Below, one piece after another: positions 50,275 to 59,748 of a stretch of DNA of 64,000 nucleotides. The DNA comes from Polyangiaceae bacterium (lineage in GTDB: Bacteria; Myxococcota_A; Polyangia; Polyangiales; Polyangiaceae). The notes below the pieces were generated by a model that worked only from the letters and a program-made list of their open reading frames with translations, was not told the DNA's origin and made no database searches. Every line of letters starts with the position of its first letter. Position 1 is the stretch's first letter. A program made the position numbers and the translations under genes. The stretch is taken from assembly GCA_025936045.1 (NCBI GenBank), contig JAICUB010000005.1, forward strand, positions 1-64,000, given 5' to 3'.

Positions 50275-52461
50275 ATGGATCTGCGCACGCGCACGTCGCT
50301 CTTTTGCGGCGTGCTCGCGCTGACCATCGCGGTGTCCATCCTCCTGCGCGGGCGCGTCCGGCGGCCGCAGGTCTACTTCGCGGCGCTCGCCGCGGACATC
50401 GGCCTCTGGTACCTCGCCCAGTGGCTCTACCACGTGGTGCGGAGCGACCTCTGGGCGCGCTTCACCTCCGTGCTCGCGGTGCTGTTGCCGCAGTTCGCCG
50501 TGCAATTTTTCGGCGCCATCCTGCCGGACAGTGAACGGCCGTCGTCGCTGCCGCGCGTGACGTTCTTCGCCGGCATCCCGATGCTGATCTTCGTGCTCAC
50601 GCAGCACTCGAACGGCATCGTGCGCACCGCCGTCTTCATCTACGTCTTCGGGCTCATCTCCGCCGGGCTCGGCTCGCTCTGGCGGCGCGGAGAGCGGAGC
50701 GGGTCGCGGGCCGTGAAGCGCCGCGTGCGCTTCCTCGTGCTGATCGGCGCGCTGGCGGCGGCCTTCAGTTTGGCGGACTTCTTGTGGTTCATCGGCGCGC
50801 CGCTGCCGCCGGTGAGCGCGGTGCTCGCGATCGTGTTCCTGTTCGTGCTGTCGGAATCGCTCATCCGCGAGCGCCTCGTCGACCTCTACGACGTGCTCGT
50901 GAAGCTGCTCGTCTCCACGGCGCTGGCGTTCTCCCTTGCCGGCATTTTTTACGTGTTCGTCGTGCTCTTCGGCGGGTTCGAGGTGATGTACCTCGGCGCC
51001 ATTTTGGCCGCGATCGTGATTCTCGTGCTGTTCGAGCCGCTGCGCGAGCGCGCCGAGGGCTACGTGAGCCGCGTCTTCTTGCGCGAGCGCGTGGACCTCG
51101 AGCGCTCGGTGTCGCGCGCGCGCGCCCGGCTGGTTCACGTGCTCCAGCTCGGCGAAATGCAGGAGATCGTGATGACGGCGCTCGAGGGCTCCCGCCGCGC
51201 GACCGGTTCCGCGCTGTACTTGCGCGATCCGGGCGGCTCCGACTTCGCGCTCGCGACGTCGTTCGGCCCGCCGGCTCCGGCGCGGGTCGAGTCGGCAACC
51301 GCGGGGCCGCTCCTCGAGCGCCTCGAGAAGATCCCGAGTCTCTCGCTCGAGGAGCTCGGCGTGCGGATCGAGGAGCAGCGGCGGTCCGGGCAGCGCCGCG
51401 AGGCGGACTCCGACCAGCGCCTCCTAGCCGCGGCCGAGGTGTTCGGCCCGTTCAAGCAGGCGGCGGTGCTCGCCATCAGAGGCGAGGATCGCGAGCTGCG
51501 CGGCCTCTTGCTCGTGATCGACGACCGAGCGAAAGATGCCTTTCCGCCCGATGATCTCGCGGTGCTGGAGCCGCTCGCTTTGCAAATCGGCGTCGTGATC
51601 GAGAACTCGAAACAGTACCGCCGCATGCAGGAGCGCGACCGTTTGACGGTGCTCGGTCAGATGGCGGCCGGCCTCGCCCACGAAATCAAAAACCCGCTCG
51701 GGGCCATCAAGGGCGCGGCGCAGCTGCTCGGCGACGCGCGTAGCGCCGAGCACCTCGGGCCACCTGAACGCGAGTTCCTCGGCATCATCCTGGAGGAGGT
51801 GGAGCGGCTCGACCGCGTGGTCGGCTCGGTGCTCGACTACGCGCGGCCTTCGAAGGGCGACGTCGGCGCCATCGACGCGAATGCAGTCGTGCGCGGTACG
51901 CTGAAGCTCCTGGCCTCCGATCGCGCGGAGGTTTCGGACGCGCGCGTGGATCTCGAGCCGGACCTGCCCCGCGTACGGGCGGACGCTGAACAGCTCCGCC
52001 AGGTCCTGATCAATCTCATCCGAAACGCCTCCCAGGCCATGGGGCTCGGCGGCACCGTGTACGTGAGCACCCGCAAGCGGGAGCAGCGCCACCCGGGCGA
52101 GCGGGAGCCGACCACCTCCGTCGAAATCGCCGTGCGCGACGAGGGGCCGGGCATCGCCCCCCAGGTCATGAAGAACCTATTCGTCCCCTTCGTCACCACC
52201 AAGGATCGCGGAACCGGCCTCGGGCTCGCCATCAGCCAGCGCGTCATCGCCGAGATTGGGGGGCGCATCGACGTAGCAACGCGCCCCGGCCTCGGCTCCA
52301 CGTTCACCGTGATTCTGCCCGTGGCACCCGATGCGGCCGCCGAGCCCGTGATCGACTCCGCCGGAGGGCTCCTGTCGGCCGCGCTCGGCGCCGCCTCTAC
52401 CGGTCTCGACTCGCCGGCCAGCGTGGGCGAAGCTCGGGTGAACGGCCGTTCTAGGGACTGA
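50275..52461 (+). CDS. Membrane sensor histidine kinase with 7-helix input and GAF-like domain
   Basis: 728 residues. About seven to eight helices (1-255) end in a FEPLRERAEGYVSRVFLRERVDLERSV linker, followed by a GAF-like domain (about 285-440), HisKA with phospho-acceptor H469 (LAHEIKNPLGAIKG) and a HATPase domain (N box LINLIRNASQAM, DEGPGIAP, TGLGLAIS). The C-terminal 50 residues are low complexity. No receiver domain. It autophosphorylates and would pass phosphate to a response regulator; the REC-GGDEF protein two genes on is an obvious candidate. Two-gene spacing to the FHA gene is 37 bases. Confidence 0.92.
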   Translation: MDLRTRTSLFCGVLALTIAVSILLRGRVRRPQVYFAALAADIGLWYLAQWLYHVVRSDLWARFTSVLAVLLPQFAVQFFGAILPDSERPSSLPRVTFFAGIPMLIFVLTQHSNGIVRTAVFIYVFGLISAGLGSLWRRGERSGSRAVKRRVRFLVLIGALAAAFSLADFLWFIGAPLPPVSAVLAIVFLFVLSESLIRERLVDLYDVLVKLLVSTALAFSLAGIFYVFVVLFGGFEVMYLGAILAAIVILVLFEPLRERAEGYVSRVFLRERVDLERSVSRARARLVHVLQLGEMQEIVMTALEGSRRATGSALYLRDPGGSDFALATSFGPPAPARVESATAGPLLERLEKIPSLSLEELGVRIEEQRRSGQRREADSDQRLLAAAEVFGPFKQAAVLAIRGEDRELRGLLLVIDDRAKDAFPPDDLAVLEPLALQIGVVIENSKQYRRMQERDRLTVLGQMAAGLAHEIKNPLGAIKGAAQLLGDARSAEHLGPPEREFLGIILEEVERLDRVVGSVLDYARPSKGDVGAIDANAVVRGTLKLLASDRAEVSDARVDLEPDLPRVRADAEQLRQVLINLIRNASQAMGLGGTVYVSTRKREQRHPGEREPTTSVEIAVRDEGPGIAPQVMKNLFVPFVTTKDRGTGLGLAISQRVIAEIGGRIDVATRPGLGSTFTVILPVAPDAAAEPVIDSAGGLLSAALGAASTGLDSPASVGEARVNGRSRD

Positions 52462-52498
52462 GATCTCGCGTTGAGGAGCGTGCCGGGATAGGCTCCGA

Positions 52499-53503
52499 AT
52501 GAAGAGCCACGTCGAGCGACCCAAGATGGTGAGTCCCCGCAAGAACGAAAAGTCGGGCGAGCTAGGCCGCCGCTATGCGCTCCGTTTCGTGTCGGGCAAG
52601 TACCAGGGGGGAGAATTCCCCTTGGCCGAGGGCGAGGAGGTCGTGGTCGGCCGCTCGAGTGACCTCGACATGGTGCTCGTCGAGGAAATGGTGTCGAGGA
52701 AGCATGCCGTGTTCCGCCTCCAGGGCGGCGTGCTGACCGTCGAGGACCAGGGCTCGACCAACGGCACGTTCGTGAACGGCGAGCGCATCGAAAAGGCGAC
52801 GTTGAACGAGGGCGATCGCGTGCTCATCGGCACGAGCATCCTGCGCGTCGTGGGGTCGGACGCGACCGCAGCCGGCGACGCTCGGCGCTCCTTGCTCGAC
52901 AACGCCACGCAAAAGGCTTCGCGCCCGCGCACGAACGAACCGGTCGCGAGCGCGGAGCCGCCGCGCATGAGCGGTAGCCTCGAAGAGATCCCGCTGCCGG
53001 ATCTGATGCAGCTCTTCTCGACTTCGAAGAAGAGCGGCGTGCTCGTGCTGCGCAACGCCGAGAGCACCGGGCGTCTCTACCTGGAGCAAGGGCGCATCCG
53101 CCACGCGGAGATCAACACGAGCCCCGAGCTCCAGCCGGCGAAGGCGGTGTACCGATTGCTCGGCTTCACTCGCGGCCAATTCGCGCTCGATCCGCCGGAT
53201 GATCGCACCTTTGCCGAGCCGCTCGATCTGAGCGCGACGGAGGTCTTGATGGAGGGCTTCCGCCAGCTCGACGAGCTCGGCACGCTGGGCGAGCGGCTGC
53301 CCCCGCACGACGCCGTTTTGAGCCTGCCGAAGACCCTGCCCGGCCGGCTGCGTGAGCTTCCGCCCGAGGATCTCGACTGGCTCGAAATAGCCTTCCGTGG
53401 TCGCACCTTCGGCGGCGCGCTCGATGCCGCTTCAGGGTCGGACCTCGAAACCTCGCGGGCCCTCTTGGGCCTGATCGATCGCGGCTGGCTCAGCGCGGGG
53501 TGA
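52499..53503 (+). CDS. FHA domain - DUF4388 (PATAN-like) signalling protein
   Basis: 334 residues. The FHA domain (about 25-115) has GRSSDLDMVL, SRKHAVF and DQGSTNGTFVNG, the phosphothreonine-binding residues. A short linker leads to DUF4388 (about 157-260: MSGSLEEIPLPDLMQLFSTSKKSGVLVL, GRLYLEQGRIRHAEI), a domain common in myxobacterial gliding and signalling proteins. The C-terminal part is helical. It would bind phosphorylated proteins such as Ser/Thr kinase targets. The start could be the internal ATG at 52526, because a TAGGCT box sits only four bases before ATG 52499. Confidence 0.9.
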   Translation: MKSHVERPKMVSPRKNEKSGELGRRYALRFVSGKYQGGEFPLAEGEEVVVGRSSDLDMVLVEEMVSRKHAVFRLQGGVLTVEDQGSTNGTFVNGERIEKATLNEGDRVLIGTSILRVVGSDATAAGDARRSLLDNATQKASRPRTNEPVASAEPPRMSGSLEEIPLPDLMQLFSTSKKSGVLVLRNAESTGRLYLEQGRIRHAEINTSPELQPAKAVYRLLGFTRGQFALDPPDDRTFAEPLDLSATEVLMEGFRQLDELGTLGERLPPHDAVLSLPKTLPGRLRELPPEDLDWLEIAFRGRTFGGALDAASGSDLETSRALLGLIDRGWLSAG

Positions 53504-53622
53504 GCGGGCGCGCGTCAGCCGCTTGACGGTGGACGCCTCGAGCGTCTTGATCTTGGCACGGGCGCCGTGGGGCTCCGCTGTCCGTTCTCCTGGTTTTTGG
53601 CGCCAATGCAGCAAACGGCGAG

Positions 53623-53638
53623 TGGCATGTGCGTTGCT
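53623..53638 (+). promoter_or_regulatory. Sigma-54 promoter of the REC-GGDEF gene
   Basis: TGGCATG-N4-TTGCT with GG at 53624-53625 and GC at 53636-53637, exactly ten bases between, a near-perfect -24/-12 element. Predicted start is about 53649, 28 bases before the GTG start. It falls in a 173-base intergenic gap, not inside a gene. Confidence 0.65.
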
Positions 53639-53676
53639 TGTCAGGGCACATCCGCCGCCCCAGTGGGAGAGTAGCC

Positions 53677-54750
53677 GTGAACTCTTTCTCGAGTCCCAGC
53701 CCCGCCGTCCTTCTCGATACCTTGCCGCCGCCGGATCCTGCCGCGGCCGGCGGGACCTTTCTCGTGCTGCAGAGCGATCCACGGCGGGAGCACCTGATCG
53801 CGACCGCCCTCGCGGGCACGGCCGCCGAGTTTTTGACGCCCAACTCGCCGGAAGCGGTGGAGCGCATGGTGGCGCGAGCGGCTCCCGACGTGCTGGTGCT
53901 CGATCGCTCGATGCACGAATGGGCGGCGCTCTGCCGCCTGCTGAAGTCCGGTCCCGCGCACACGATCCCGATCGTGCTCGTGGATTGGGAAGGCGGCGGA
54001 GAGCTCGCGGCGGTGGAAGCGCTCGAGGCGGGAGCCGACGAATACGTCGGCAATCCGTCGCACACGCTCGAGCTCTGCGCGCGCATCAACAACCAGCTGC
54101 GTCACAAGCGCCGCATGGATACGCTGAAGCGGCTGCGCGCCGAGCGCGACAGCTGGCGCTTCGATGCCACGCTCGACGCCCTCACGAGCGTGCTCAACCG
54201 CAAGGCGCTGGATCGCGCTCTCCAGCAGCTCGAACACGACGACGCCGAACAGAGCCTCGTCTTCCTCGACGTCGACCATTTCAAGGAAATCAACGACGGC
54301 TACGGCCACGCCGTGGGCGACCGCGTGCTCGCGGCGCTCGGTAGGCTCTTGCGCGACCACGTGCGGCCGAACGACGTCGTGGGGCGTTATGGCGGTGAAG
54401 AGTTCGTCGTCGTGCTGCGGGGTGCGAGCCCCGAAGCCGCGCGCCGCGTCGCCGAGCGCATCCGCCAGTCGATTTTCGCCTGCGACATCACCGGACTCCC
54501 ACGGCGTGTCACGGTGAGCGCCGGCGTTGCGCCGCGCGCCGTCGGCGAGAGCATCAGTGAGCTCATCGGTCGCGCGGATCTCGCGCTCTACGCCGCCAAG
54601 CGTGCCGGGCGAAACCGCGTGCTGCTCGCGCCGACCGCTTCGCCGTTGCCCGATACTTTCCGCTCGGCGCCGCCGGACACGCTGGTTCGTTCGCTCCCGC
54701 GCCCGGAGCGCGCGCCGGAGCTCGAAGTGGGCCACGCCGGCGCGGAGTGA
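53677..54750 (+). CDS. Response regulator with GGDEF output (diguanylate cyclase)
   Basis: 357 residues from GTG 53677 with GGGAG before it; the ATG at 53629 would lie inside the sigma-54 promoter. A receiver-like domain (about 25-140, acceptor Asp in DVLVLDRSM, Lys-region IVLVDWEGG) is followed by a GGDEF domain with active-site GGEEF (239-243) and an RxxD inhibitory site (R230-D233) five residues before it. It should make cyclic di-GMP with product feedback. The C-terminal tail is Pro/Arg-rich. Expression behind sigma-54 implies an enhancer-binding activator elsewhere. Confidence 0.92.
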   Translation: MNSFSSPSPAVLLDTLPPPDPAAAGGTFLVLQSDPRREHLIATALAGTAAEFLTPNSPEAVERMVARAAPDVLVLDRSMHEWAALCRLLKSGPAHTIPIVLVDWEGGGELAAVEALEAGADEYVGNPSHTLELCARINNQLRHKRRMDTLKRLRAERDSWRFDATLDALTSVLNRKALDRALQQLEHDDAEQSLVFLDVDHFKEINDGYGHAVGDRVLAALGRLLRDHVRPNDVVGRYGGEEFVVVLRGASPEAARRVAERIRQSIFACDITGLPRRVTVSAGVAPRAVGESISELIGRADLALYAAKRAGRNRVLLAPTASPLPDTFRSAPPDTLVRSLPRPERAPELEVGHAGAE

Positions 54751-54772
54751 GCGCGTCGTCGGCCGCTTCGAC

Positions 54773-54798
54773 TAGTACGTCCCTTTAGTACGTCCCTT
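54773..54798. repeat. 13-base tandem duplication across a stop codon
   Basis: TAGTACGTCCCTT occurs twice in direct succession (54773-54785, 54786-54798). On the minus strand the first copy encodes the final Gly-Thr-Tyr-stop of the metalloprotease, and the second copy repeats it just beyond. Confidence 0.8.
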
Positions 54799-57700
54799 TT
54801 TGCGAGGGCGACGGCAAAAGTCCGTACGTCTGAGCCGTGAGCCACAAGAAATCGGGGACCGATTTGTAGTTCTGGAGCTCGTAGGCAAAGTGGTTGTCGC
54901 TCGTGCGCAGCGGCGTGCACGACGCATCCTGATTTTGGTCGCACGCCACGTTGACTACGACCGAGCCGTTGTCGTTGATCTTGCGGATCGCGGGATCCAC
55001 CGCGACCATCGGCGTGCCGTCGGGCTGCCGCATCACGACCGCGTGACCGAACGGCTTGTAGCCGGCGGCGTGCGGCGGGTTGCCGTCGCTGCCGTCGCTC
55101 GCCGGGTAATTCGCGGTGTCGAGCACGTAACCCTTGGCAGTGAGCTCGTTCGCGTATTCGAGCACGCGCGCGGCGATGCCCTTTTCGACGAGCTTCCCGC
55201 CGTCGCAGTTCGGGCCCTTGCCGTAGAAGCACTCCTGTCCGTACGACGACGCGTGGTAAACTTGCCCGGACACCGGGTCTTCCCACTCGATCTGCTGTCC
55301 GAGCTCGGGGTCGGCGTTCGCGCCGTCGCGATAAAGGCGCAACATGTCCAGCCACTGGGTCTTCTCGTTCGCCTTGATGTAGGCGACCGTCCAGGCGATC
55401 AGGAACTTCTGGACCTCCCAGCCGATCTGGGGGTCTACCGCGGCGCTGTTGGCCGGTGCGATGGGCGCGAGCGGGTCGTCGTCGAGCACGTTCGTGCACG
55501 CGTTCCGTCCGAGGCTCGAGTAGCAAATCTCGGGGGAGCTCGGCCAGAGGCTCGGCCAACCGAGCGCCTGCGCCGGGTAGAGGCGCGCGTTCGGGTCGAG
55601 GCTCACGTCGCCGTTCACGTCCGTGAGCGGGTTGCCGCGCGAGTCGGTGGCGACCCGCGGCGCGAGGATCTCGCGGTCGCCGGTGAGCCCGTTCGCGATG
55701 GCGCGGCGGAACGCGTCCGGCACGATGTCGGCCATGCCGACCGCGCGGAAACGCGCGTCGTAGAAGTCGCGACGCGACTGGCTCACGAAGCGATCCTCGG
55801 ATTCCGAAAGGAGCAGCGCCACGTTCACCTTGTCGTAGTAGGAGCCGGCGTTCTCCGTGTATTCGACGTCGAAGTCGCCGTTGTCGTCCGAGAGCGCGTT
55901 TTCGAGGGGGTGTCCGCCGAAGCCGACGTCCTTCAGGTAGCCGGTCGTTCCGTTCGGGATCACGAGGATGGGCGGACCGTTCGGCGGGTTGTCGTCGGGG
56001 TCGCTCGCCGAGTGCAGCACCGGATCCTGAAACACGGAGTTCCGGTAATAGTGTTGTCCGGGCTCGGGCCGCGCGAGCTCGCGCGTGAAGTGGTCCATGA
56101 TCACCGTTGCGGCGATCATCTCGTCGGGCGCCTGACTCGCGACGATCTGCGGCCAGAGGCTGTCGACGCTGTAGCCCTGGCTCACGGCGAAGTCGTTGTA
56201 GATCGACTTCATGAACCCGAGCGCCGCGCCCGTGTGCATGAGCTTCTCGTTGTAGCGGGTAAACGAGCGATCCGCGGCCGAGAGGATGCTGAAGGTCGTG
56301 CGATCGCGCCGGAAATTGTCGAGGATATGTCGTGTTTCCTGGGTCGTGATCAGGAAGTTTGCCATCTCGTAAGGGTCGCCGCCGTTGTCGTGGCGATAGA
56401 CGGACACGTTACCGAGGTCGGCCCAGGTGTCCGTGGCGAACGCGTAGGGCACGCGCGTGCGGCCCGACGGATCGACGCTGGGCCCGCCGCGATAGGGGCC
56501 GTTGTTGAGCTCCTGCGTCGTCGGGGCGCGCAAGCTCGTGTACGGCACGTAGTCGACCTGCTGCTCGCGGCACTTGCTCGTCTGTCCGTCGACCGCGACG
56601 ACGTGCCCGTCGAGCACCGGATCCCAATTGCCGTCGACGTCCGAATTCCAGGTCGCGGGCGGCTCGGGCGACACCGGGTAGCAGTTGCCGATGAGGCCGT
56701 AGGCCTTCTGCAAGTTCGAGTAGTGGAAGTTGTTGACGCCCGAGGTGAGGCCCGCGGCGCGCACGCCGTACTGGATGCCGAGGAGCCCGCCGAACGTATC
56801 GGTAGCCACGGAAATGCCCGTCCCGACCGAGGTGCCCGCGTTGAAGTGCGAGTCGGTGTAGACCGACGTGGTATCGCCGTAGAAGAACCGGGCGGCAGCG
56901 AAGTCCGTGACGCCGAGGCCGAGCATGTCCTGCGACGTTTCGCCCGGGTAATCCATCACGGTCGACTGCATGAACATCCAGATGAGCTGCGACTGCTCTT
57001 CGTCCGTGACCGGATCGAAGTAGCGCGGCCCGACGCAGCTCGATCCGTCGCTCACCGCGTCCTTGCACTGGGTCGTGACCGAGCCGTTCTTGGTTCGGAG
57101 CTGCCAGTATTGCGGGCGATAGAAGAGCGGCGCGGCGCTGCTCACGAAGTTGTGCCGAAGGCCGATCGAGTGGCCCATCTCGTGCGCGAGGACGCCGTAG
57201 TGATAGCGGCGCCGCACGTAATCGAACATGCGCGCGTTGCGGTCGGCGGTGTCCGAGGCCGTCTCGCTCGCGCCCGGGGGGAATTTCTGCGCCATGATGG
57301 CGGCGAGGCCGGACATCGACGACGGCTCGGGCGCCTCGTCGACGATGCAAGCGCCGCGCGCCGCGAGCGCATTCTCACGCATCTCGCTCAAGCGAGCGCG
57401 CATCTGGGGGTTATTGAACGCGAGCGGCGAAGCGGCTTTCAAGAGGTCGCCGCCGACGGGCGCCACGCCCGCGATGCCGGCGATCTGGAGCATCGGCGTG
57501 TTCAGCAGCGCCGTCTCCACCGGCGTGCCGCGCCCCATGGCGAGCGTCGCCGCTTCCTTGGCGAGCGCGGGCGAGGGGACGACGGAGCTTGCCGCCACGT
57601 CGAGCACGCGAGCTTTCGCGGTGTTCATCAGCTGCACGACCTCGTCGGACGGAGTCACCGACGCGAGCTTCGCGAACGACTTCACGTCGATGTTGGTGGC

Positions 57701-59659
57701 CGCCGCGAGCCGCTCGTCGATTTGCGCTTTCGTCATCGTCGGAAGCGCGCCCGCGCCCGCGAGCTTGGCGGCGGTCGCGAAATTCTGAACGTACTGGCCG
57801 TTCGTGATCTGCGACGTGGGAAGCTCGCCGTTCACGTACCTGACGAGGTCGACCAGGGTCTGCGCCGCCAGGTCGGTGACGTGGGTCCAGATGTTCATCG
57901 ACCCCGCCACCTTTTCTCCGGTGAGCGGGTCGTCGGCGTCCACCATGATGCCCCAGGGGCTCGGTGTCTGCGGATTCTCGATCGCGTCGACCAGGTGGTA
58001 GCGGATGTCGCCGAGGCGCGGCGCGAGGCCGCGCGGGCCGCACGCCGGGTGGTCGCTGTCCTCGACGGGGTCGTGGCAAAGCGTCAGGACGGGCGGCATC
58101 GACGCGACTTCGCCGATGGCGAGCGTGCTCGGATCGTCGGGGTTGCCGCGCGCCGCCGCGAGGGCGGACGCGGCGTTCTTCGCGTCATCGACGCAGCTCG
58201 GGGCGCCCCAGCCGCGGGTGCGCTGGCAGGCGTGGAAGTCGCGCGAGATCGCGACGGCCTCTTCGTTGTCGTCCTGCTGGCCGTGCCACATCGGATACAT
58301 GGCGTCGCAGTTCGTGCCGCCGACCTTGCGGCACTCCGTGAGACGCGAGGTCTGCACCGAGGTCTTGAGCGCAAGGTCCCACTCCTGCACGGCCCAATCC
58401 GTCGGCTCGAAATAGCTCGTATCGCCCGTGAGGTACCAGGGGATGGTGACCGCCTGCCGTTGCATGAACGGCAGCGTGCACTTTTGATTGAAGACGTCGC
58501 AGCGCGAGCCCGGGCCTGCTTGCTCGCACTCGTCCGCGGTGCCGTTGCCGTCTTGGTCGCGATTCGGATCCGCGTCGGGATTGCCCGTCGGCGTCGCGGT
58601 CGTCTGCTCGGTGTCGCAGGCGATCGGCCCCGTCATGTTCACCGGATCCGCATAGTAGTGGCTGCGGTCCCAGAGGTTGTAACGCGAGATGAAGCGGTGC
58701 CAGTTCGTGTCGACCTGTCCGTAGCTGCGATCGTAGCCCTGGCGCTCGTTGTTGAAGGCGCCGAGCATCTGGAAGCGAATACCGTCCTCGTCCGCCGGCT
58801 CGTAGTCATGATCGACGATTTTGCGGAACGACTCGCGGATCGTGAGCTGCGCGGGGTTGCAGTTGCCGGCCGGCGCCGTTCCGCCCTGGAACGCGCCGTC
58901 GAGCCAGCATGCGGGCACCGTGTCGACGTCGATGCCGAGGCTCGACACGTCGACCATTTGCGGCGTCGCGTACACCTTGTTCGTAACGTCGAAATAGCCG
59001 CTCTCGGCCTGGAAGACCGGCGCGTCGGGATCGGACGGATCGAGCACCGTGTAGCTCATCGGCTCGTAGCTGACGCCGCCGTAAATCCCGGTCTGCGCGA
59101 GCGTGTCGTAGTCGTAAGCGTCGGTGACGAGGTTCTTCGACCAGTCGACGCGCATGAACTGCCGCTCGTACCAGGGCCGATCCGTGGTGTTCTCGACCAC
59201 GATGTTCAGCGGCTCGCCCGTCGTGGGATTGTAGTCACGCTTGACGTCGAAGTGACTCGTGATGGCGTAGCTTGCGACGATCTGCCCGGCGCGCGTCGGT
59301 AGGCCGGCGCCGTCCACGCTTTGACCGGTCGCGTCCGTGCCCGCGATGCGCTCGTAGGAGAGCCGCGCGTTCAACGCGTTTTCCGTGATCTCCCAGCGGA
59401 TACGCGAGAGTGGCTGACCGTACGTCGCCGTGAAGAGGCCGTCCTGGCCCGCGCCGTAATCGACGTGGATCACCGTGCCGCGCTTGTAAAACTCGGGGTC
59501 GTCGCTCTCGTCGTCGAGCTTGCCGACGAAAAAAGCCTTGTCGAGCGCGTCCGGCTGCACCCGATTGATGGGCGCGCGCTCCTCGGCACAGCTCCCGAGC
59601 AAGGGGACCGAGAGCAGGGCCAAAGCAAAAGAAGAGACGAGACGAGAGGGAAGCTTCAT
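54785..59659 (-). CDS. Very large lipoprotein zinc metalloprotease (metzincin-type HExxHxxGxxH)
   Basis: 1624 residues. Start ATG 59659 is preceded by GGAGGAG. Lipobox LLGSC gives a lipid-anchored protein. The zinc site H826-E827-x2-H830-x2-G833-x2-H836 (AHEMGHSIGLRHNF) and a later VMDYP, a likely Met-turn, mark a metzincin-like peptidase. The GHSIGLRHNF form and the long flanking domains resemble the DUF4953/DUF5117 zinc-dependent metalloprotease group. A thrombospondin-3-like calcium loop (DQDGNGTADECE) lies near residue 365. Many Cys pairs imply disulfides, so it is extracytoplasmic. It probably serves in predation or envelope processing; its target is unknown. Confidence 0.88.
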   Translation of the reverse strand: MKLPSRLVSSFALALLSVPLLGSCAEERAPINRVQPDALDKAFFVGKLDDESDDPEFYKRGTVIHVDYGAGQDGLFTATYGQPLSRIRWEITENALNARLSYERIAGTDATGQSVDGAGLPTRAGQIVASYAITSHFDVKRDYNPTTGEPLNIVVENTTDRPWYERQFMRVDWSKNLVTDAYDYDTLAQTGIYGGVSYEPMSYTVLDPSDPDAPVFQAESGYFDVTNKVYATPQMVDVSSLGIDVDTVPACWLDGAFQGGTAPAGNCNPAQLTIRESFRKIVDHDYEPADEDGIRFQMLGAFNNERQGYDRSYGQVDTNWHRFISRYNLWDRSHYYADPVNMTGPIACDTEQTTATPTGNPDADPNRDQDGNGTADECEQAGPGSRCDVFNQKCTLPFMQRQAVTIPWYLTGDTSYFEPTDWAVQEWDLALKTSVQTSRLTECRKVGGTNCDAMYPMWHGQQDDNEEAVAISRDFHACQRTRGWGAPSCVDDAKNAASALAAARGNPDDPSTLAIGEVASMPPVLTLCHDPVEDSDHPACGPRGLAPRLGDIRYHLVDAIENPQTPSPWGIMVDADDPLTGEKVAGSMNIWTHVTDLAAQTLVDLVRYVNGELPTSQITNGQYVQNFATAAKLAGAGALPTMTKAQIDERLAAATNIDVKSFAKLASVTPSDEVVQLMNTAKARVLDVAASSVVPSPALAKEAATLAMGRGTPVETALLNTPMLQIAGIAGVAPVGGDLLKAASPLAFNNPQMRARLSEMRENALAARGACIVDEAPEPSSMSGLAAIMAQKFPPGASETASDTADRNARMFDYVRRRYHYGVLAHEMGHSIGLRHNFVSSAAPLFYRPQYWQLRTKNGSVTTQCKDAVSDGSSCVGPRYFDPVTDEEQSQLIWMFMQSTVMDYPGETSQDMLGLGVTDFAAARFFYGDTTSVYTDSHFNAGTSVGTGISVATDTFGGLLGIQYGVRAAGLTSGVNNFHYSNLQKAYGLIGNCYPVSPEPPATWNSDVDGNWDPVLDGHVVAVDGQTSKCREQQVDYVPYTSLRAPTTQELNNGPYRGGPSVDPSGRTRVPYAFATDTWADLGNVSVYRHDNGGDPYEMANFLITTQETRHILDNFRRDRTTFSILSAADRSFTRYNEKLMHTGAALGFMKSIYNDFAVSQGYSVDSLWPQIVASQAPDEMIAATVIMDHFTRELARPEPGQHYYRNSVFQDPVLHSASDPDDNPPNGPPILVIPNGTTGYLKDVGFGGHPLENALSDDNGDFDVEYTENAGSYYDKVNVALLLSESEDRFVSQSRRDFYDARFRAVGMADIVPDAFRRAIANGLTGDREILAPRVATDSRGNPLTDVNGDVSLDPNARLYPAQALGWPSLWPSSPEICYSSLGRNACTNVLDDDPLAPIAPANSAAVDPQIGWEVQKFLIAWTVAYIKANEKTQWLDMLRLYRDGANADPELGQQIEWEDPVSGQVYHASSYGQECFYGKGPNCDGGKLVEKGIAARVLEYANELTAKGYVLDTANYPASDGSDGNPPHAAGYKPFGHAVVMRQPDGTPMVAVDPAIRKINDNGSVVVNVACDQNQDASCTPLRTSDNHFAYELQNYKSVPDFLWLTAQTYGLLPSPSQKGTY

Positions 59660-59748
59660 GGCTCCTCCGAGAGGGGAGCCGAAACGATAGCCGTCCGAAG
59701 GCCCGCTCGCTACCCGGCCGTCAGCGCGGCGCGTCGGGGATCCTTCGG

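Noticed and set aside
53629..53676. Upstream ATG start for the GGDEF gene
   Set aside because: It lies within the sigma-54 promoter and upstream of the predicted transcription start; GTG 53677 has a good Shine-Dalgarno.
54800..59302. 1500-residue open frame on the plus strand
   Set aside because: Exactly antisense to the lipoprotein metalloprotease, which has a signal peptide, a Shine-Dalgarno and a zinc site. The antisense product is Arg/Val/Asp-rich without domains, as expected opposite high-GC coding sequence.
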